From the NCBI GenBank assembly GCA_015999745.1, contig JAECQP010000034.1:1-40020 (forward strand): a stretch of 40,020 bases of DNA, read 5' to 3'. The translations under genes and the position numbers were made by a program. Every line of letters begins with the position of its first letter. The stretch's first letter is position 1. Below are positions 7,790-18,117 of the stretch, one piece after another. Source of the stretch: Sphingobacteriia bacterium. Its GTDB lineage: Bacteria > Bacteroidota > Bacteroidia > Chitinophagales > Chitinophagaceae. The notes under the pieces were generated by a model. The model saw only the letters and a list, made by a program, of their open reading frames with translations, ran no database searches and was not told the origin of the DNA.

Positions 7790-9163
7790 TCAGCGGATCA
7801 CCTGGTCTTCTTCTTCTTTAAACAGGTCAATGAGATTGTTTTTGAATTTATCCCAGAATCGTTCTTTTCTTACAGAAACATCAACAGTAGCTGGCGCGGG
7901 TGTTACCGGCGCTTCCATTGCTGTTTCTGTTTTCTTGGTTAGTTTCTCCGGCACTTCCATTTTTACAAACTTGTCGGAGAACTCTTTGTACTTATGCTCA
8001 TAGTCGTTGTATCCTTTCAGGATCAGGCCAATACAGGTAGCGTACATGGGCTTTTTCAGCTCATCAATATGATTGGCAGCCAGGTGTTCATTCGGTAAAC
8101 CGATGCGGGCGTTCAACCCGGTAGTATATTCGGTCAGCTGAATCAGGTGTTTCAACTGAGAACCACCGCCGGTGAGGATAATACCGCCATTCAATGCGCG
8201 GTGATCCAGGCCAACCTGCTTTAAGTGATAGGTCACAAAATCGAGGATTTCACCCATTCTTGCCTGGATGATGGCAGCCAGGTTCTTCACGCTGATTTCT
8301 TTGGCAGGCATGCCTTTTAAACCAGGGATGGTGATATAGGCATTGGCCTTGGCTTCATCGGCCAGTGCGCTACCGAACTGTACTTTCATGGCTTCTGCCT
8401 GGCTTTTCAGCACACCCAGCCCCATGCGGATATCATTGGTGATGTTTTCGCCGCCAAAAGGAATCACGGCAGTATGTTTCAGAATACCTTCATAAAAAAC
8501 CGCCAGGTCGCTGGTACCTCCGCCAATATCGAGGATGGCCACACCGGCTTCCATATCAATCTCGCTCATCACAGCGCTGGCGGAAGCCAGGGGTTGCAGC
8601 ACCAGGTCCTTGGTTATTAAACCGCTTCTGTCAACGGCACGGTGAATATTGCGGATGGCGTTCCTGTCGCCGGTAATGATGTGGAAATTGGCACCCACTT
8701 TCACACCATTGTATCCAACCGGATCCTTGATATTCTGAATGCTGTCTACATGAAAATCCTGGGGAATCACATCAATGATCTGGTCGCCGGCAGGAATAAA
8801 TGTTTTGCGCTGGTTGTTGATTAACTGGTCGATCTCGCAGTGCTGAATTTCCAGCTCAGCGTCCTGGCGAACAATGTCACCGCGGGTTTGCAGGCTCTTG
8901 ATGTGATGCCCGGCAATACCAACATATACTTCGGAGATTTCAAGATCAGGATTACTTTGAGCGCAATTGTCCAAAGCCTGTTGAATGGCTTTGATGGTTT
9001 GATCAATATTCAACACTTGTCCATGCTGAACCCCATTACTGTTGGCACGACCAAAGCCCAGAATTTCCAGCTTCCCATATTCATTCTTGCGACCGGCAAT
9101 GGCCGCAATCTTAGTGGTTCCGATATCCAGACCAACAATGATGGGTGATTCATTGTGATTCAT
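7790..9163 (-). CDS. ftsA: Cell division protein FtsA
   Basis: A 457-aa actin-like ATPase that tethers FtsZ to the membrane and recruits later division proteins. Phosphate-1 motif GLDIGTTKIAAI (11-22) and phosphate-2 motif AILDIGGGTSDLAVF are intact, and the SHS2 (1C) insertion lies between them. The C-terminus has a Pro/Ala/Thr linker and then an amphipathic helix (ERFWDKFKNNLIDLFKEEE) expected to insert into the inner leaflet. It lies 11 bp after ftsQ and 29 bp before ftsZ. Confidence 0.96.
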   Translation of the reverse strand: MNHNESPIIVGLDIGTTKIAAIAGRKNEYGKLEILGFGRANSNGVQHGQVLNIDQTIKAIQQALDNCAQSNPDLEISEVYVGIAGHHIKSLQTRGDIVRQDAELEIQHCEIDQLINNQRKTFIPAGDQIIDVIPQDFHVDSIQNIKDPVGYNGVKVGANFHIITGDRNAIRNIHRAVDRSGLITKDLVLQPLASASAVMSEIDMEAGVAILDIGGGTSDLAVFYEGILKHTAVIPFGGENITNDIRMGLGVLKSQAEAMKVQFGSALADEAKANAYITIPGLKGMPAKEISVKNLAAIIQARMGEILDFVTYHLKQVGLDHRALNGGIILTGGGSQLKHLIQLTEYTTGLNARIGLPNEHLAANHIDELKKPMYATCIGLILKGYNDYEHKYKEFSDKFVKMEVPEKLTKKTETAMEAPVTPAPATVDVSVRKERFWDKFKNNLIDLFKEEEDQVIR

Positions 9164-9174
9164 AAGGTATGTAT

Positions 9175-10137
9175 TTAAGTTCTTAACGGTTTTTGATTCT
9201 TTTTATTGTTGCCAGGCATTAAAGTTTTGGGTGATTTTAACAGCCTGCCCGCAGGCTTTTTCACAGCAATGCTATCCTGCTGCTTTTTTGCCGGCAGCGA
9301 ATCCATTGCAGGAGGGAACATCGCCGTGTTCTGGATCAGGGCCAATGCCGCAGCAGAATCTGCATAGGCTTTTGCCGTGCCGCTTCTGATACCCACCACC
9401 TGGTTTTTATACTGCAGGTCGAGGGTTTCATAGGTATTGATTCCGTATTGCAACCAGGCCGAGCGATAGAAAGCTTCCAGCCGGTTGAATTTGTTTTCCA
9501 GATCGGCTGCATCCCCAAAGCGCACCAACTGATCGCCGATCAGGGGAATCATTTCAAATTTTTTATCGGGCGTGATATCAATCTGTGAAACCTGCGCCGA
9601 GAAAAACGAATCCGCCTGGATGTAGCGGGCCATATCAATCACCTGCCGCAACAGCGCAGAGTCGGATAGCAGCTTTACCGGCAAACCCGTAAACACAGGA
9701 ACCCTTGCACTCAGTTTACTGCTCAGCGGCAGCAATACCGCAGCGGTATCCAGGTAAAAGGATTGGCCATTGGTCTGAAATATCCGGGCCACCGGCTGCC
9801 GTTCTTCAATATTGATCTGCAATACCTGGTTATTGTTGAAAAACATTTCGGCGTTCTTCACCCATTTGTTCTGTTCCACCAGCGATTCCATCTGCCGGAG
9901 GCGAAGCTGCTGAACGGGTTTACCCACCACCGGCCCGGCTGCATTCAACAGATCCAGTACATCTTTTTCATCAATGAAGAGATGCTGTTCCGCACCGGTA
10001 ATTTCGATCCGCACTTCCCGGCAACGCCGGTTGTTCTTCTGCTGTATGGCTGCACCGGTAAGCACAATCAGCCCTATGCCGGCCAATACCCAGCATATGC
10101 GAACCAATGTTTTTTTCCAGTTAAGCGGTTTCTTCAT
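9175..10137 (-). CDS. ftsQ: Cell division protein FtsQ/DivIB
   Basis: A 320-aa bitopic protein: short cytosolic N-terminus, one transmembrane helix (about 12-30), a POTRA domain (about 38-110, containing VRIEITGAEQHLFIDEKDV and ending EERQPVARI) and a beta domain. In the divisome FtsQ joins FtsL and FtsB in the periplasm and licenses septal wall synthesis. The ATG at 10137 is preferred over a TTG codon directly before it. The Lys/Pro-rich C-terminus after residue 265 is probably disordered. The gene begins 13 bp after the murC stop. Confidence 0.92.
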   Translation of the reverse strand: MKKPLNWKKTLVRICWVLAGIGLIVLTGAAIQQKNNRRCREVRIEITGAEQHLFIDEKDVLDLLNAAGPVVGKPVQQLRLRQMESLVEQNKWVKNAEMFFNNNQVLQINIEERQPVARIFQTNGQSFYLDTAAVLLPLSSKLSARVPVFTGLPVKLLSDSALLRQVIDMARYIQADSFFSAQVSQIDITPDKKFEMIPLIGDQLVRFGDAADLENKFNRLEAFYRSAWLQYGINTYETLDLQYKNQVVGIRSGTAKAYADSAAALALIQNTAMFPPAMDSLPAKKQQDSIAVKKPAGRLLKSPKTLMPGNNKKNQKPLRT

Positions 10138-10150
10138 CAATGAATACTCC

Positions 10151-11515
10151 TTAATAAATTTTATCCAGTATAATTTTCACTTTAGGCACCAGCGCGTCAA
10201 TATCACCCGCACCAGCCATCACCACCAGCCCGGGCTGGTGCTCCTCCATCCATTCCAGCAAGGCATTTTTACCAATCACCCGTTTGTGGTCCAGCTTCAT
10301 TTTATTCAGGATGAGATCGCTGGTAACGCCTTCCACCGGAAGTTCCCGCGCAGGATAAACCGGCAACAACAATACTTCGTCTGCCTTATCCAGGCTTTCC
10401 GCAAAACCAACAGCCTGGTCTTTGGTACGGCTGAAGAGATGCGGCTGAAAAACCAGGGTCAGTTTCTCCCCCGGAAAAATGCTGCGCACCCCAGAAATCA
10501 GGGCGTTCAGCTCTTCCGGATGGTGGGCATAATCATCAATCAGGATATGCTGATCTGTTTTCAGCGCATATTCAAATCTTCTTCTTACGCCTTTGAAAGC
10601 TTCAACAGCAGCCCTGATTTTATCATCCTCCACGCCAATATGCCTGGCTACGGTAACGGCAGCCAGGATATTATCAATATTGTGCAGGCCGCCCATGTGC
10701 AGCACCATCTCATCCAGTTGCCAGCCCTTGCCCACAATGGAAAAAAGGTAGCTGCCCTTGTTCACTTCCAGGTTTTTCACATACACATCGGCAGCGGGAT
10801 CCCGGTGATCATAGGTATACTGATGTGCAGCATGCAATTCCTTTTGGCGGGCCAGCCCCAGTTTGGTAACCAGGCAACCGCCCGGTTTTAGTTTTTGTGC
10901 AAACTGCACAAAAGCATTCTCCACTTCCTCCGCGGTGCCATAGATATCCAGGTGATCCGGATCCATGGAAGTGATCACGGCAATATCCGGGAACAGTTTC
11001 AGGAAACTGCGGTCGTATTCATCGGCTTCCACCACCACCACATTCCGTTCATGGCTCCAGAAATTGGTATTGTAGTTGGCCGTAATTCCGCCCAGGAAAG
11101 CATTACAGCCATACCCGGAATGGCGCAGTATATGCGCAATCATGGAAGAAACCGTTGTTTTACCATGTGTACCCGCCACGCAGATATTGAACGCATTTTC
11201 GGTGATCCACTGCAGTATATCGCTGCGCTTAACCACGGTGTAACCGTTGTTGCGGTAATATACCAGTTCGGCATGTTGCGCAGGAATCGCCGGCGTATAC
11301 ACCACCACATCCACGTCTTTGGGAGCAAGGTCGATGTTCTCGGAGTAATGAACCGCGATGCCCTCCTTTTCGAGCGCAGTGGTTAAAGTGGTAACCGTTT
11401 TATCATAGCCGCTCACCCGAACACCCTTCGATAAAAAATACCGGGCCAGGGCGCTCATGCCAATGCCGCCAATGCCAATAAAATATATATTCCGTATCTG
11501 CGTCAGTTTGTTCAT
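10151..11515 (-). CDS. murC: UDP-N-acetylmuramate-L-alanine ligase MurC
   Basis: A 454-aa cytosolic Mur ligase that adds L-Ala to UDP-MurNAc. The N-terminal UDP-binding loop GIGGIGMSALARYF starts at residue 14, TPAIP follows at 74-78, the ATP loop GTHGKTT is at 115-121, and the C-terminal domain carries DDYAHHPEE. Length is typical. Its ATG overlaps the murG stop by 4 nt (ATGA), indicating translational coupling. Confidence 0.97.
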   Translation of the reverse strand: MNKLTQIRNIYFIGIGGIGMSALARYFLSKGVRVSGYDKTVTTLTTALEKEGIAVHYSENIDLAPKDVDVVVYTPAIPAQHAELVYYRNNGYTVVKRSDILQWITENAFNICVAGTHGKTTVSSMIAHILRHSGYGCNAFLGGITANYNTNFWSHERNVVVVEADEYDRSFLKLFPDIAVITSMDPDHLDIYGTAEEVENAFVQFAQKLKPGGCLVTKLGLARQKELHAAHQYTYDHRDPAADVYVKNLEVNKGSYLFSIVGKGWQLDEMVLHMGGLHNIDNILAAVTVARHIGVEDDKIRAAVEAFKGVRRRFEYALKTDQHILIDDYAHHPEELNALISGVRSIFPGEKLTLVFQPHLFSRTKDQAVGFAESLDKADEVLLLPVYPARELPVEGVTSDLILNKMKLDHKRVIGKNALLEWMEEHQPGLVVMAGAGDIDALVPKVKIILDKIY

Positions 11516-12603
11516 GCAATCATTTTCAAAATTTCATTCGCAATCAGTTGGTCGGCATCCACCCGGCCAAATTGCCGGATTTGTTTCATCAGTTCCTCCT
11601 GCGCGGCAGGATCCAGGGCCAGCCCTGTCACGGTGCTGACCAGTGAAGCAGCAGCCTCCGCATCTTTCACGATCAGCGCAGCGCCTGCGTTCACCAGTTG
11701 CATGGCATTAGCCGTTTGATGATCCTCTGCTGCAAAAGGAAAGGGAACCAGCACAGCCGGTTTGGCTACCACACTAATTTCGGCAACGGTCATCGCTCCG
11801 GCCCGGCTCACGATTACATCGGCAGCCGCATAGCCATATTCCATTTCCTGGATGAAGTCGTTCACCCAAATATTTTTTTTGCCGGTAGCAGCAGCAGCAT
11901 ATCTGGCCGCATTCACTTTACCGGTTTGCCAGATCAGTTGCAGGTTATTTTTGTCAAAAGCATCCAGTCCGTTGAGCAGGGCCTCATTGATGCTGGCGGC
12001 GCCGAGGCTGCCGCCCACCACCAGCACAGTTTGTTTAGCAACATCCAGGCCAAAGAACTGCAGGGCCTCATTGCGGCTAACACGGCTATTGGCAATAGCG
12101 CTGCGGATGGGGTTACCCGAAACCGTAATCTTAGCGGCCGGAAAAAATTTTTCCATACCGGGTGTAGCCACAAAAATGCGGGTTGCATTTTTGCCTAAGA
12201 GGATATTGGATTTACCCGCAAAGGAATTGCTCTCGTGAATAAAAGTTTTGATGCCCCGCGATTGCGCAAAACGCAGTACCGGAAAAGAAGAATACCCCCC
12301 CACGCCAATCACGGCGTCGGGCTTGAATTTTTTGAAAATATGCCGAACCTGTAAAAAACTCAGGAAGAGTTTATAGGGCAGACCAATATTTTTAAGCAAA
12401 GAAGAACGGTTGAAGCCGGCAATATCCAGGCCCTCAATGGCGTAACCCGCTTTGGGTACTTTCTCCATTTCCATTTTGCCTTTGGCTCCCACAAACAGGA
12501 ACACCGCATCGGGCATCTTTAATTTGATGGCGTTCGCGATGGCAATGGCCGGGAAAATATGCCCGCCAGTACCCCCCCCGGCTATGATGAATCGTTTATT
12601 CAA
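11512..12603 (-). CDS. murG: MurG, lipid II-forming GlcNAc transferase
   Basis: MurG transfers GlcNAc from UDP-GlcNAc to lipid I on the inner face of the membrane. The protein has the GT28 glycine loop GGGTGGH (9-15), VGGSLGAASIN, and the C-terminal donor-site motif SRAGAMTVAEI. The open frame extends to 12642 but contains no ATG before the family N-terminus. The only sensible start is the TTG at 12603 (L-N-K-R-F-I-I-A), 4 nt after the ftsW stop, giving 363 aa, the normal family length; the upstream TTG at 12642 would overlap ftsW by 35 nt. Confidence 0.93.
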   Translation of the reverse strand: MNKRFIIAGGGTGGHIFPAIAIANAIKLKMPDAVFLFVGAKGKMEMEKVPKAGYAIEGLDIAGFNRSSLLKNIGLPYKLFLSFLQVRHIFKKFKPDAVIGVGGYSSFPVLRFAQSRGIKTFIHESNSFAGKSNILLGKNATRIFVATPGMEKFFPAAKITVSGNPIRSAIANSRVSRNEALQFFGLDVAKQTVLVVGGSLGAASINEALLNGLDAFDKNNLQLIWQTGKVNAARYAAAATGKKNIWVNDFIQEMEYGYAAADVIVSRAGAMTVAEISVVAKPAVLVPFPFAAEDHQTANAMQLVNAGAALIVKDAEAAASLVSTVTGLALDPAAQEELMKQIRQFGRVDADQLIANEILKMIA

Positions 12604-12607
12604 TTGC

Positions 12608-13939
12608 TTACGAATTATTTTTATTGGATGTTGCTGTTGCAACCGGTTGCACCGTGCCCTGTGCCACCGGTTGCGGCGCAGGTTCTACCGGAATCTTCCC
12701 TTCCAGTTGTTCCACATTTCTTGCCACACTCAAAACAATACCAATGGCAGCACAGGTAAACAGGAAGGAACTGCCACCCATACTTACCAGCGGAAGCGTA
12801 ACACCGGTAACCGGAACCAGGTTCACGTTCACCGCCATATTGGCCACGGCCTGTATCACCAGCGTAAAGCTCAATCCCAGTGCAAGGAAGGCGCCAAACG
12901 CATAAGGGCATCGCCGGAAGATCTTGATGCACCTGAACAAAAAAACCAGGTATATAAAGATCATAAAGGCGCCGCCCAGTAACCCGTATTCTTCAATAAT
13001 GATGGAATAGATAAAGTCGTTGTAAGCCTGCGGCAGAAAGTTGCGTTGCTGGCTGTTGCCCGGCCCCAGGCCGATCAGCACGCCGCCATTGGCAATGGCG
13101 ATCTTGGCCTGCTGCACCTGGTAAGGCGTTTCCTTATCACCGGCATACATAAAGTCCTGCACCCTTTTTACCCAGGTGCCAAAGCGGCCCATGGATTTCA
13201 GTTTCTCCGCCACTACCGGTTTGGTAATATCTTCCCTGGCCCTGCCATTGTAAGTGAGCATGGCCACCGATATAATGAATGCCACCGGAATCAGGGCAAT
13301 CAACACGGTCAGTAAAATATGTTTAATGCTCACTCTTCCGATGAACATCAATAAAAGGGCGGTGGCCCCGGTAAGCAATGCGTTCGATAAGTTGGCAGGC
13401 ATGATCAGGGCACAGATGATCAATACCGGGGTTACCACCGGAAGAAACCCTTTTTTAAAATCTTTGATCGTCTCCTGTTTTTTACTCAGGAGTTTGGAAA
13501 TGTACATGAACAGGGCCAGCTTGGCGAAGTCGCTGGTTTGAATGGTCATGTTGATGATGGGCAGTTTAATCCAGCGGCTGCCCTCATTGATCCTGGCGCC
13601 AAAAAACAGGGTATAGAGCAATAAGGGAACGGAAACCAGGAACAACAAAGTAGCCACTTTGGAAAACACGGTGTAATTCACCCGGTGCAGAAAATAAATA
13701 ATCAACAGGCCCAGCATGGTAAAAGACAGTTGCTTGAACAGGTATATATTGGCATTGCCTTTATACATTTTGTAAGCCAGGGACCCTGTGGCGCTGTATA
13801 CTACCAGGATACTTACCAGCGATAATACCACCACAATACCCCAGATGTATTTATCACCCCGGGTACGGTTCACCAACTGGCTGCGCATCCCTTCTACGGA
13901 AGGGATCTGAGAAAAAAGGGTATCGTTGAATTCAGGCAC
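12608..13939 (-). CDS. ftsW: FtsW, septal peptidoglycan polymerase (SEDS family)
   Basis: A 443-aa membrane protein with about ten hydrophobic segments and SEDS features: GARINEGSRWI after TM4, GLGPGNSQQRNFLPQAYNDFIYSI in the large periplasmic loop, and PLVSMGGSSFL near the end. FtsW polymerises lipid II glycan strands with FtsI. The start at 13939 is GTG, 17 bp after the murD stop; an ATG at 13888 (MRSQLVNRTRGDKY) is an alternative that shortens the cytosolic N-terminus by 17 residues. The C-terminal tail is rich in Pro, Val and Gln. Confidence 0.95.
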   Translation of the reverse strand: MPEFNDTLFSQIPSVEGMRSQLVNRTRGDKYIWGIVVVLSLVSILVVYSATGSLAYKMYKGNANIYLFKQLSFTMLGLLIIYFLHRVNYTVFSKVATLLFLVSVPLLLYTLFFGARINEGSRWIKLPIINMTIQTSDFAKLALFMYISKLLSKKQETIKDFKKGFLPVVTPVLIICALIMPANLSNALLTGATALLLMFIGRVSIKHILLTVLIALIPVAFIISVAMLTYNGRAREDITKPVVAEKLKSMGRFGTWVKRVQDFMYAGDKETPYQVQQAKIAIANGGVLIGLGPGNSQQRNFLPQAYNDFIYSIIIEEYGLLGGAFMIFIYLVFLFRCIKIFRRCPYAFGAFLALGLSFTLVIQAVANMAVNVNLVPVTGVTLPLVSMGGSSFLFTCAAIGIVLSVARNVEQLEGKIPVEPAPQPVAQGTVQPVATATSNKNNS

Positions 13940-13956
13940 GGATTAAATGGTTTGAT

Positions 13957-15297
13957 TTAGAGTTCCTTCACGGCTTCTTTAAACTGCGTTCCCCTGTCTT
14001 CATAATTTTTGAACAGGTCAAAGCTTGCACAGGCAGGGCTCAGCAACACCACATCATCTTTCACGGCAGAACGGAAGGCGGCATTCACGGCTTTCTTGGC
14101 GCTGTCTGTTTCCACTATAACAGGCACGATATCCCCGAAAGCTTCAATGATTTTTTTATTGTCCACACCCATACAAATAATGGCTTTCACTTTTTCCTTA
14201 ACCAGCTCCTGGATCAGTGAATAGTCATTGCCCTTGTCGGTACCGCCCAAAATCAGGATGGTAGGTTTGTTCATACTCTCCAGCGCATACCAGGTACTGT
14301 TTACATTGGTAGCCTTACTGTCGTTGATGAACTCAATCCCGCGTACCATGGCAACAAATTCCATGCGGTGTTCGAGGCTGTGAAAATTCTTAACGGCTTC
14401 GCGGATCTTTTCCTTTCGGATGCCGATGGTGGCAGCTGCAATACCCGCTGCCATCGTATTGGACTGATTATGTTTGCCTTTCAGGGCAAAATCATAAATA
14501 CTCATGCTTACTCTTTCTTCCTGGATACGCAGCATCATCTGATCGCCTTTGATGTAGCCGCCTTTTTTTACTTCTTGTTTCATAGAGAATGGTAGTGGGT
14601 TAGTATGGAGGGTTAGTAATGGTAGATGCCGGGTAATCACTTCATCGTCTTCGTTGTAGATGAAGTAATCATTCATGGTCTGGTTCTCAATTATTTTAAA
14701 CTTGCTGTTGATATAGTTTTCAAATTTGTAATCGTAACGGTCCAGGTGGTCTTCGGTGATGTTCAGCAACAGGCTTACATCGGCCCTGAAGGTTTTGATA
14801 TCATCCAGTTGAAACGAACTGATTTCGGCGATGTACCATTCTTTCGGCGCTTCGGCCACCTGTTTGGCAAAGGAGTAACCGATATTGCCCACCAGTGCAC
14901 AATCCAGTCCGGCGGTTTTACAGATATGATAGATCAGCGCAGTAGTGGTACTCTTACCGTTGCTGCCCGTGATCGCAATAATTTTACCATCGCCCTTGTG
15001 GCGGTAAGCCAGTTCAATTTCACTGATCACCGGAATGCCTTTGGCGCGGATGGCTTTCACCATTTCATTCTTCTCCGGAATACCGGGGCTCTTCATCACT
15101 TCATCCGCAGCAAGAATCCGGTCAGCACTGTGCCCGCCTTCTTCAAAATCAATACCGTTGCTTTGCAGTTCATCCCGGTATTTCTCCTTCAGCGAACCCG
15201 CATCACTCAGGAACACGCCATAGCCCTGCTGCTTTGCCAGTAAGGCAGCGCCAACACCGCTTTCGCCCCCGCCTAATATGATGATCTTTTTATGCAC
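13957..15297 (-). CDS. murD: UDP-N-acetylmuramoylalanine-D-glutamate ligase MurD
   Basis: A 446-aa cytosolic Mur ligase that adds D-Glu. The UDP-binding loop GGGESGVGAALLA starts at residue 9, SPGIP is at 70-74, the ATP loop GSNGKST is at 111-117, and the C-terminal half carries NDSKATN and LLSPACASFDLF. The start codon is GTG (15297), 6 bp after the mraY stop; no nearby ATG fits. Length is typical. Confidence 0.96.
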   Translation of the reverse strand: MHKKIIILGGGESGVGAALLAKQQGYGVFLSDAGSLKEKYRDELQSNGIDFEEGGHSADRILAADEVMKSPGIPEKNEMVKAIRAKGIPVISEIELAYRHKGDGKIIAITGSNGKSTTTALIYHICKTAGLDCALVGNIGYSFAKQVAEAPKEWYIAEISSFQLDDIKTFRADVSLLLNITEDHLDRYDYKFENYINSKFKIIENQTMNDYFIYNEDDEVITRHLPLLTLHTNPLPFSMKQEVKKGGYIKGDQMMLRIQEERVSMSIYDFALKGKHNQSNTMAAGIAAATIGIRKEKIREAVKNFHSLEHRMEFVAMVRGIEFINDSKATNVNSTWYALESMNKPTILILGGTDKGNDYSLIQELVKEKVKAIICMGVDNKKIIEAFGDIVPVIVETDSAKKAVNAAFRSAVKDDVVLLSPACASFDLFKNYEDRGTQFKEAVKEL

Positions 15298-15303
15298 GGT
15301 TGA

Positions 15304-16620
15304 TTATCTCATTTTTAAGGTGATGATCGAAAGCACTACCAGCAAAACCGTCACGATCCAGAAACGCACGGCAATCTTACTCTCGTGAAAACCTTTTTTC
15401 TGGTAATGGTGATGGAGCGGGCTCATCAGGAACACCCTGCGGCCTTCGCCAAATTTTTTCTTCGTGTATTTGAAATAGCTCACCTGTATAATCACGCTCA
15501 GGTTCTCAATCAGGAATACACCGCAGAAAATAGGGATCAGCCATTCCTTGCGCACAATGACGGCGAGGGAGGCAATGATACCACCCAGGGCAAGGCTACC
15601 GGTATCGCCCATGAACACCTGCGCAGGATACGCGTTGTACCAGAGGAAGCCGATACAGGCGCCTACAAATGCAGCCGCAAAAATGGAGAGTTCGCCCAGG
15701 TTGGGGATGTACATGATATTGAGGTAATCGGCAAACTTGTAGTTACCGCTCACATAAATGAACACCAGCAAACCTGCGCCGATGATGGCGCTCACCCCAG
15801 CCGCGAGGCCGTCCAGCCCGTCGGTTAAATTGGCGCCATTGCTCACAGCGGTGATGATGAGGGTAACAATCAGTATATAAACAATCCAGGTGTATTTTTC
15901 CGCGCCGGGCCCCATCCAACTGATCAGCTTGCTGTAGTTGAATTCATGGTTCTTAACAAAAGGAATGGTAGTGATGGGCGTTTTCACTTTCACAAAACTT
16001 CTTTCCACCCCATCCATTTCTCTTACAATAATGGTGGAGTCTTTTGCAAAGCGCTCACCCTGCTTCAACACGGTTACTTTTCTTTCGGAACCAATCACTT
16101 CGCGTTCAACGGTAACGGCATTGCTGAAATACAGTGTAGCGCCAATGATAATACCCAGGCCAACCTGGCCAATGATTTTAGAAACACCCGCCAGGCCATC
16201 GGAATCTTTTTTCTTATAGGCAGTGCCCAGTTTCTGTGCAGCCCTGCGCGCCCTGATCTTCAGCAGGTCGTCGAGGAACCCGATCACACCCAGCCAAACG
16301 GTACAGAGAATCATCAGGCGGATGTACACTTTATCGAGGTTGGCAAAAAGCAGGGTAGGAATCAGGATGCTCAGCAGGATGATGATGCCACCCATGGTTG
16401 GCGTCCCTTTCTTCTCCTGTTCACCATGGAGGCCCAGCTCACGAACGGATTCGCCGATCTGTTTTTTCTGCAGGTACAGGATAATGCGTTTACCATACAC
16501 CGTTGCTATCACCAGTGATAACAGGATAGCCATGGCGATTCTGAAAGTCAGGAACTGAAACAGGCCCGCTCCGGGGATGTCGAAAGACTGTTTCAGCCAG
16601 GTGAATAATTGGTAAAGCAT
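15304..16620 (-). CDS. mraY: MraY, phospho-MurNAc-pentapeptide transferase (lipid I synthase)
   Basis: A polytopic membrane enzyme that attaches phospho-MurNAc-pentapeptide to undecaprenyl phosphate. Signatures are KKGTPTMGG (70-78), FLDDLLK (115-121), [10 protein letters not shown] (264-273), [10 protein letters not shown] and [10 protein letters not shown]. At 438 aa it is about 75 residues longer than E. coli MraY. The extra segment is a hydrophilic stretch at about 166-240 between two helices, before the NLTDGLDG motif. An insertion here is, to my knowledge, a lineage trait. It begins 2 bp after the murE stop. Confidence 0.96.
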   Translation of the reverse strand: MLYQLFTWLKQSFDIPGAGLFQFLTFRIAMAILLSLVIATVYGKRIILYLQKKQIGESVRELGLHGEQEKKGTPTMGGIIILLSILIPTLLFANLDKVYIRLMILCTVWLGVIGFLDDLLKIRARRAAQKLGTAYKKKDSDGLAGVSKIIGQVGLGIIIGATLYFSNAVTVEREVIGSERKVTVLKQGERFAKDSTIIVREMDGVERSFVKVKTPITTIPFVKNHEFNYSKLISWMGPGAEKYTWIVYILIVTLIITAVSNGANLTDGLDGLAAGVSAIIGAGLLVFIYVSGNYKFADYLNIMYIPNLGELSIFAAAFVGACIGFLWYNAYPAQVFMGDTGSLALGGIIASLAVIVRKEWLIPIFCGVFLIENLSVIIQVSYFKYTKKKFGEGRRVFLMSPLHHHYQKKGFHESKIAVRFWIVTVLLVVLSIITLKMR

Positions 16621-16622
16621 GT

Positions 16623-18107
16623 TTATGCGTTTAAGGTTGATGGTTTGTTCCTGTTATTAAAAGCTTCCTGCAACACCAGTTTATCGTTGAAGGGATGTTT
16701 CACCCCGTTGATGTCCTGGTATTTTTCATGGCCTTTGCCTGCTATCAGTACAATGTCTTCCGGTTTGGCAAAACCTACGGCCTGTACAATCGCTTCTTTC
16801 CTGTCGGCAACGGTGATGTATTTTCTTTTAGCCGCACTGGTTAACCCGGTTTCCATATCCCGCAGGATCTGCTCAGGATCTTCGGTACGCGGATTATCGC
16901 TGGTGAAGATGACGCGGTCGCTGAGATCGCAGGCAGCCTGCCCCATCACCGGGCGTTTGGTTTTATCGCGGTCGCCGCCACAACCCACCACGGTAATGAT
17001 CTGCTCATGACCCTTGCGCAGTTTTTTAATGGTAGTCAGCACATTCTCCAGTGCATCCGGCGTATGCGCATAGTCCACAATTCCAATCACCCCGTTTTGG
17101 CTGATGATATAATCAAAGCGTCCTTCAGCGCCACTCAGCATACTGAGTGCAGTGAGTACTTCGTCACTGTCTTCGCCCAGGCAAATGGCAGCGCCGTAAA
17201 CAGCCAGGAGGTTGTACGCATTGAACTCACCAATCAGGCGGAAATGCACTTCCTTCTCATTCACCGTCATCACCAGGCCGGTGAGCGCATTTTCGAGCAT
17301 CTTTCCTTTAAATGCCGCCATGGTTTTGAGGCTGTACAAATATTTTTTAGCAACCGTATTCTGCAGCATTACTTCACCCCGCTTGTCATCTGCATTGGAG
17401 ATGGCGAAGGCCGAAGCCGGTAGCTGATCAAAAAAACTTTTCTTCACCCGGATGTATTCGTCGAAGGTTTTATGATAGTCGAGGTGGTCGTGTGTGATAT
17501 TGCTGAACAGGGCGCCGGCAAAAGTTAAACCGGTAATGCGGTGCTGGTGAATGGCGTGGCTGCTGCATTCCATAAACACATGTGAGCAACCCTCCCTTTG
17601 CATCTGGTTCAACAGGGCATTCAGGCTAATGGCATCCGGTGTGGTATGCGTAGCAGGAATCACCACTTCATCAATCTGGTTTTGCACGGTGCTGATTAAA
17701 CCGCAGCGATAGCCCAGTTGCCTGAATAATTTAAAGAGCACAGTGGCAATGGTGGTTTTACCATTGGTACCGGTAACTCCTACCAGCTTTAGTTTAGCGG
17801 AGGGATGATCAAAGAAAGCAACGGCCATGTAAGCGGCGGCTTCCTGGGTATCCTTCACCTGAACATAAGTAACGCCCGCCGTTTTTTCATCGGGCATGGT
17901 TTCGCAAACCACGGCAACCGCACCGGTATTAATGGCCCTGGTGATGAACAGATGCCCGTCGGCATGAACGCCCCGGATGGCAACAAATACAGCGCCGGCG
18001 CATACTTTGCGGGAATCAATTTCAATAGCCGAAACAGGAACCGACAAATCCCCGGAGGATTGTTGGATCTGAATGGATTGTACCAGCTGCTGTAATGTTT
18101 TCATCAT
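16623..18107 (-). CDS. murE: MurE, meso-diaminopimelate-adding ligase
   Basis: A cytosolic Mur ligase that adds the third stem-peptide residue. The ATP loop is GTNGKTT (about 113-119), and DNPR (404-407) is the known meso-DAP specificity motif, so the wall should be DAP type (A1-gamma). Other signatures are ATHTTPD and [11 protein letters not shown]. The start is the ATG at 18107 (494 aa), with a second ATG directly after it; a TTG at 18116 would extend it by three residues. It lies 10 bp after the ftsI stop. Confidence 0.96.
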   Translation of the reverse strand: MMKTLQQLVQSIQIQQSSGDLSVPVSAIEIDSRKVCAGAVFVAIRGVHADGHLFITRAINTGAVAVVCETMPDEKTAGVTYVQVKDTQEAAAYMAVAFFDHPSAKLKLVGVTGTNGKTTIATVLFKLFRQLGYRCGLISTVQNQIDEVVIPATHTTPDAISLNALLNQMQREGCSHVFMECSSHAIHQHRITGLTFAGALFSNITHDHLDYHKTFDEYIRVKKSFFDQLPASAFAISNADDKRGEVMLQNTVAKKYLYSLKTMAAFKGKMLENALTGLVMTVNEKEVHFRLIGEFNAYNLLAVYGAAICLGEDSDEVLTALSMLSGAEGRFDYIISQNGVIGIVDYAHTPDALENVLTTIKKLRKGHEQIITVVGCGGDRDKTKRPVMGQAACDLSDRVIFTSDNPRTEDPEQILRDMETGLTSAAKRKYITVADRKEAIVQAVGFAKPEDIVLIAGKGHEKYQDINGVKHPFNDKLVLQEAFNNRNKPSTLNA

Positions 18108-18117
18108 GTTATACAAA

